Origin: CAINVV01 sp031432175 | GTDB lineage: Bacteria > Bacteroidota > Bacteroidia > Bacteroidales > Prolixibacteraceae | DNA length: 8,082 nt | NCBI GenBank assembly: GCA_964358545.1 | Contig: CAYHQN010000163.1 | Coordinates: forward strand, 1 to 8,082 | Reading direction: 5' to 3' | Shown: positions 6,305 to 8,082 of the stretch, in pieces | Position numbering within the stretch: the stretch's first letter is position 1 | Layout: every line of letters starts with the position of its first letter | Made by a program: the position numbers and the translations under genes | The notes under the pieces: model-generated | Told to the model about the DNA's origin: nothing | Seen by the model: the letters and a program-made list of their open reading frames with translations, nothing else | Databases searched by the model: none

Positions 6305-6402
6305 AATAGAAATTCTTTATTTTTTTAAATGTCTTTTAAAGAGTGAAATTGCACGTTGAGGTAGAATAGTTGGCTGTAGACCAGATGGTTCCTGATTTTC
6401 TC

Positions 6403-6420
6403 TCAACGAAGTACTAAAAC
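6403..6420 (+). repeat. 18-bp direct repeat, left copy
   Basis: TCAACGAAGTACTAAAAC matches 7532-7549 at 17 of 18 bases and in the same orientation. Both copies follow a TCCTG a short distance upstream. Together they flank the AT-rich DUF4236 gene about 1.13 kb apart. Confidence 0.65.
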
Positions 6421-6433
6421 CCGGCTTGCGGGT
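6415..6433 (-). terminator. Weak hairpin terminator of the DUF4236 gene
   Basis: On the minus strand ACCCG-CAAGC-CGGGT is followed by TTTTAGTAC. The stem has only five pairs but is GC-rich and lies about 23 bases after the stop codon of the 6456-7424 gene. The T-tract is short, so termination may be partial. Confidence 0.4.
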
Positions 6434-6455
6434 AGTTTGCTGCTATGCGTAGAAA

Positions 6456-7424
6456 TTATAATTTCCTAATTAATTCAAGAATTTTAGATTCTTCTTTTGT
6501 CAATTTTAAATCAATTGTTGTTATCAAGGCTGTAAACTCACGTAATTTATTTATATAATTATTAAATAAAAAATCATATTTTTTTAATAATTCAGGTAAT
6601 ACGAAAGGTGTTACACTTATATCTAGCCCTAAAGGATGAGGACTATAAATGTGATTATTTATGACCTCAATAAATTTTTCGTAAGAATCTAAATCATCGT
6701 TTAACAAATCAACGGTGATTTGCGGTTCAAAGAAGTAACCACTTGCAACTAATAAGATATCGCGCTCAATTCTATTGTCATAAATGGATATATTTAAATA
6801 ATAAAAGATTCTACAGAAGTCAAATATCACTGAATCCCTTAAATTTTCAAAATTATAATTCGTATGGCTTAAAGTATCGGGCTGCTTACCTGCATCCGTG
6901 ATAATGTCATATATTTCATCGCATAAATTTTGAAGGCACAGTAATAGAGCGTGATCAATATTAACCCGTTTAAAATTATTGTCAATAATATCCTCAGATT
7001 GATCATATTTATTCGAATTGACAACAAAAGATTTTGATTGTGAATTATCTTCTTTGATTACAATTATATCAGTCGTTTCTTGTTCATTTTTTTCCCCGTT
7101 TTTTAATAAATAAATTAAAATGGCAGATGAGATAATCCCAATATAAATATAAAAAATCCAGGTTGAAAGGAGATAACAAACTACACCTAATAAAGCTATT
7201 AGAAAAACAAGAATTAATGATGAGCCATTCTTAGTCTTACTGTAATTTTTTGTTTTTTTTAATCCACTTCTGTAAGTTAACCCTTTTATTCCAGTTCTGA
7301 TAGAGTAACCTTTAGTACCAACAGAACCACCTGAACCTCTCATGCTCCATGATATTCCTGATTTACTTAAATTTAAACCAAATCCACCAAACAACTTGAC
7401 TCTCTTTTGAAATCTATACCCCAT
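6456..7424 (-). CDS. DUF4236 membrane protein with an unassigned C-terminal domain
   Basis: This is a 322-aa protein when started at the ATG at 7422-7424. An upstream in-frame ATG at 7464-7466 is less likely, because DUF4236 proteins begin MG(F/Y)RF. Residues 1-54 are DUF4236: MGYRFQKRVKLFGGFGLNLS, a glycine- and serine-rich stretch, then GIKGLTYRSG. Two membrane segments follow (about 69-86 and 90-107). The remaining 210 residues are acidic, helical and probably cytoplasmic. The end (YINKLREFTALITTIDLKLTKEE, about 290-312) faintly resembles TerB-like folds with an acidic turn, but this is a guess. No enzyme motif is seen. The gene is visibly more AT-rich than the cco operon, suggesting acquisition by transfer. 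It has no close partner gene. Confidence 0.7.
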   Translation of the reverse strand: MGYRFQKRVKLFGGFGLNLSKSGISWSMRGSGGSVGTKGYSIRTGIKGLTYRSGLKKTKNYSKTKNGSSLILVFLIALLGVVCYLLSTWIFYIYIGIISSAILIYLLKNGEKNEQETTDIIVIKEDNSQSKSFVVNSNKYDQSEDIIDNNFKRVNIDHALLLCLQNLCDEIYDIITDAGKQPDTLSHTNYNFENLRDSVIFDFCRIFYYLNISIYDNRIERDILLVASGYFFEPQITVDLLNDDLDSYEKFIEVINNHIYSPHPLGLDISVTPFVLPELLKKYDFLFNNYINKLREFTALITTIDLKLTKEESKILELIRKL

Positions 7425-7468
7425 ATTGATATATTTTTTTACGCATAATGTACCCCAGCTACACAAGG

Positions 7469-7552
7469 CGGGATTTAAACGACGAACTTCCTATGAAGTG
7501 CTGCATTTCATCCCGAGTACTCAGGATCCTGTCAACGAAGTACTGAAACTCG
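7469..7552 (+). other. Possible structured RNA or degenerate mobile-element end
   Basis: Several inverted repeats are packed into 84 bases. CGGGAT (7469-7474) pairs with ATCCCG (7510-7515) and encloses ACTTC-CTAT-GAAGT (7486-7499). CGAGT (7514-7518) pairs with ACTCG (7548-7552) and encloses the perfect palindrome CAGGATCCTG (7522-7531). The second copy of the 18-bp direct repeat (7532-7549) lies inside. The density suggests folding, but it matches no RNA family that I know. Confidence 0.3.
7532..7549 (+). repeat. 18-bp direct repeat, right copy
   Basis: TCAACGAAGTACTGAAAC matches 6403-6420 with one mismatch. It lies about 110 bases upstream of the DUF4236 start codon, within the structured stretch described above. 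Confidence 0.65.
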
Positions 7553-7832
7553 AAAACCAATTTTTAGAAACATGTCAAACAGCGCGGTTCTGTCAAGCCA
7601 CGAAACTGTCTCTAGTAATCGAAACCTTATAAAGCTCTGTCAAAAAAGTAATGCCGTTTCAAGTTGCGATTAAACTGACCGGCAACTCGTTATCCGCAAC
7701 AAACATGCTCCTATACGCTGAATTTGTTTATGTTGAGGCAGGTTTGTCGTCGGTTATACAAAAGTAAACTTACAGAAAATATTTAAATACCAAAGCTTTA
7801 GGAAGGGAAATTGTGCAGGGCAAACTCGGGTG

Positions 7833-7858
7833 ATGCGGTTTGTAACCGCATTTTTTAT
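7833..7858 (+). terminator. Terminator-like hairpin on the plus strand
   Basis: The 8-pair stem ATGCGGTT/AACCGCAT with a TGT loop is followed by a T-run (7851-7856, then ATT). It has the form of a Rho-independent terminator for plus-strand transcription, but no plus-strand gene precedes it. It may be only the first palindrome of the REP-like cluster. Confidence 0.4.
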
Positions 7859-7936
7859 TCCTCAGCGATTACAAATCGCGGCACCCAATACCCCTCCGCA
7901 GCGTTTATCAACGGGTTCGTGCAATTATAATCGCAC
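7833..7936 (+). repeat. Cluster of three REP-like palindromes
   Basis: The palindromes are ATGCGGTT-TGT-AACCGCAT (7833-7851), GCGATT-ACA-AATCGC (7865-7879) and GTGC-A-ATTATAAT-C-GCAC (7919-7936, one mismatched pair). All share a GCG-(G/A)TT type stem, and the latter two are followed by a C-rich tail (GGCACCC and CCAC). They resemble the hairpins of the 5075-5668 repeats (CGGATT/AATCCG) but have different stems, so they are probably another subtype of REP-like element. Confidence 0.65.
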
Positions 7937-8082
7937 CCACAAAAAAACGCGTCGGTGGGGGGTTGATACCGGCAAAATCATTGATGTGGTTATTTAATAA
8001 TAAGGGCAAAATACTAATTGGCAATCAATATTTCGGCTAAAGCCGTGGCGGAATATTTGCGCATTTGGTCAACGCCATAAAT

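Larger units (their letters stand above)
7425..8082. other. Gene-free tail with structured and REP-like sequence
   Basis: No gene is supported here. From left to right it holds a set of short inverted repeats (7469-7552); a pair of competing stems at 7652-7700, in which GTTGC (7663-7667) can pair either with GCAAC at 7682-7686 or with GCAAC at 7696-7700; an AT-rich stretch (about 7760-7800); a cluster of three palindromes (7833-7936); and a hairpin at the right end, CGGC-TAAA-GCCG (8034-8045), beside arms TGGCG (8046-8050) and CGCCA (8073-8077). A plus-strand open frame at 7426-7632 overlaps the upstream end of the DUF4236 gene and shows no recognisable domain. Confidence 0.6.

Noticed and set aside
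7426..7632. A 68-codon plus-strand open frame at the upstream end of the DUF4236 gene
   Set aside because: There is no ribosome binding site or known domain, and it covers the stretch rich in inverted repeats. The fold or repeat explanation is at least as good, so it was not called a gene.
6400..7710. An integron cassette with attC sites around the DUF4236 gene
   Set aside because: GTTATCC (7689-7695) and the nearby AAC sequences do not fit the RYYYAAC and GTTRRRY core pair, and no attC-like fold joins the two flanks. The direct repeat is reported without assigning a mechanism.

Overview
The window looks like Bacteroidetes (Bacteroidota), possibly of the Marinilabiliales/Prolixibacteraceae type. 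The evidence is a cbb3 oxidase with CcoN and CcoO fused in one chain, promoter elements of the TAnnTTTG type, little Shine-Dalgarno signal, a TPR protein ending in a style common in this phylum, and many noncoding palindromic repeats. The family-level placement is a guess. All well-supported genes are on the minus strand, so the window reads from right to left.

Left part (1-2640): a terminal-oxidase operon in the order ccoS, ccoNO, ccoQ. It runs off the left edge, where ccoP would be expected. Together these encode the catalytic subunit with a fused monohaem cytochrome c, a small membrane subunit and an assembly factor for high-affinity oxygen respiration. A palindrome and a -7-like element precede ccoS. 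An array of 8-bp tandem repeats starts at the ccoQ stop codon.

Middle part (2640-5000): a gene-poor gap, a GNAT-like protein of 374 aa, and a lipoprotein of 282 aa. A near-perfect hairpin terminator lies between the last two. Its T-tract doubles as the -33 region of the GNAT gene's promoter, and that promoter fixes the GNAT start codon.

Accessory part (5000-8082): a toxin-antitoxin remnant lies between two clusters of REP-like repeats in the same orientation. The antitoxin is intact, but the RelE/YafQ-like toxin has lost about half its length in frame. Next come a secreted TPR protein and a very AT-rich gene with an N-terminal DUF4236 domain, two membrane segments and a cytoplasmic domain I cannot identify with confidence. 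An 18-bp direct repeat flanks that last gene. The final 650 bases have no supported gene but hold several hairpins and REP-like palindromes. This part looks like a decaying, recombining accessory region next to a core respiratory operon. No complete defence or biosynthetic system is visible.
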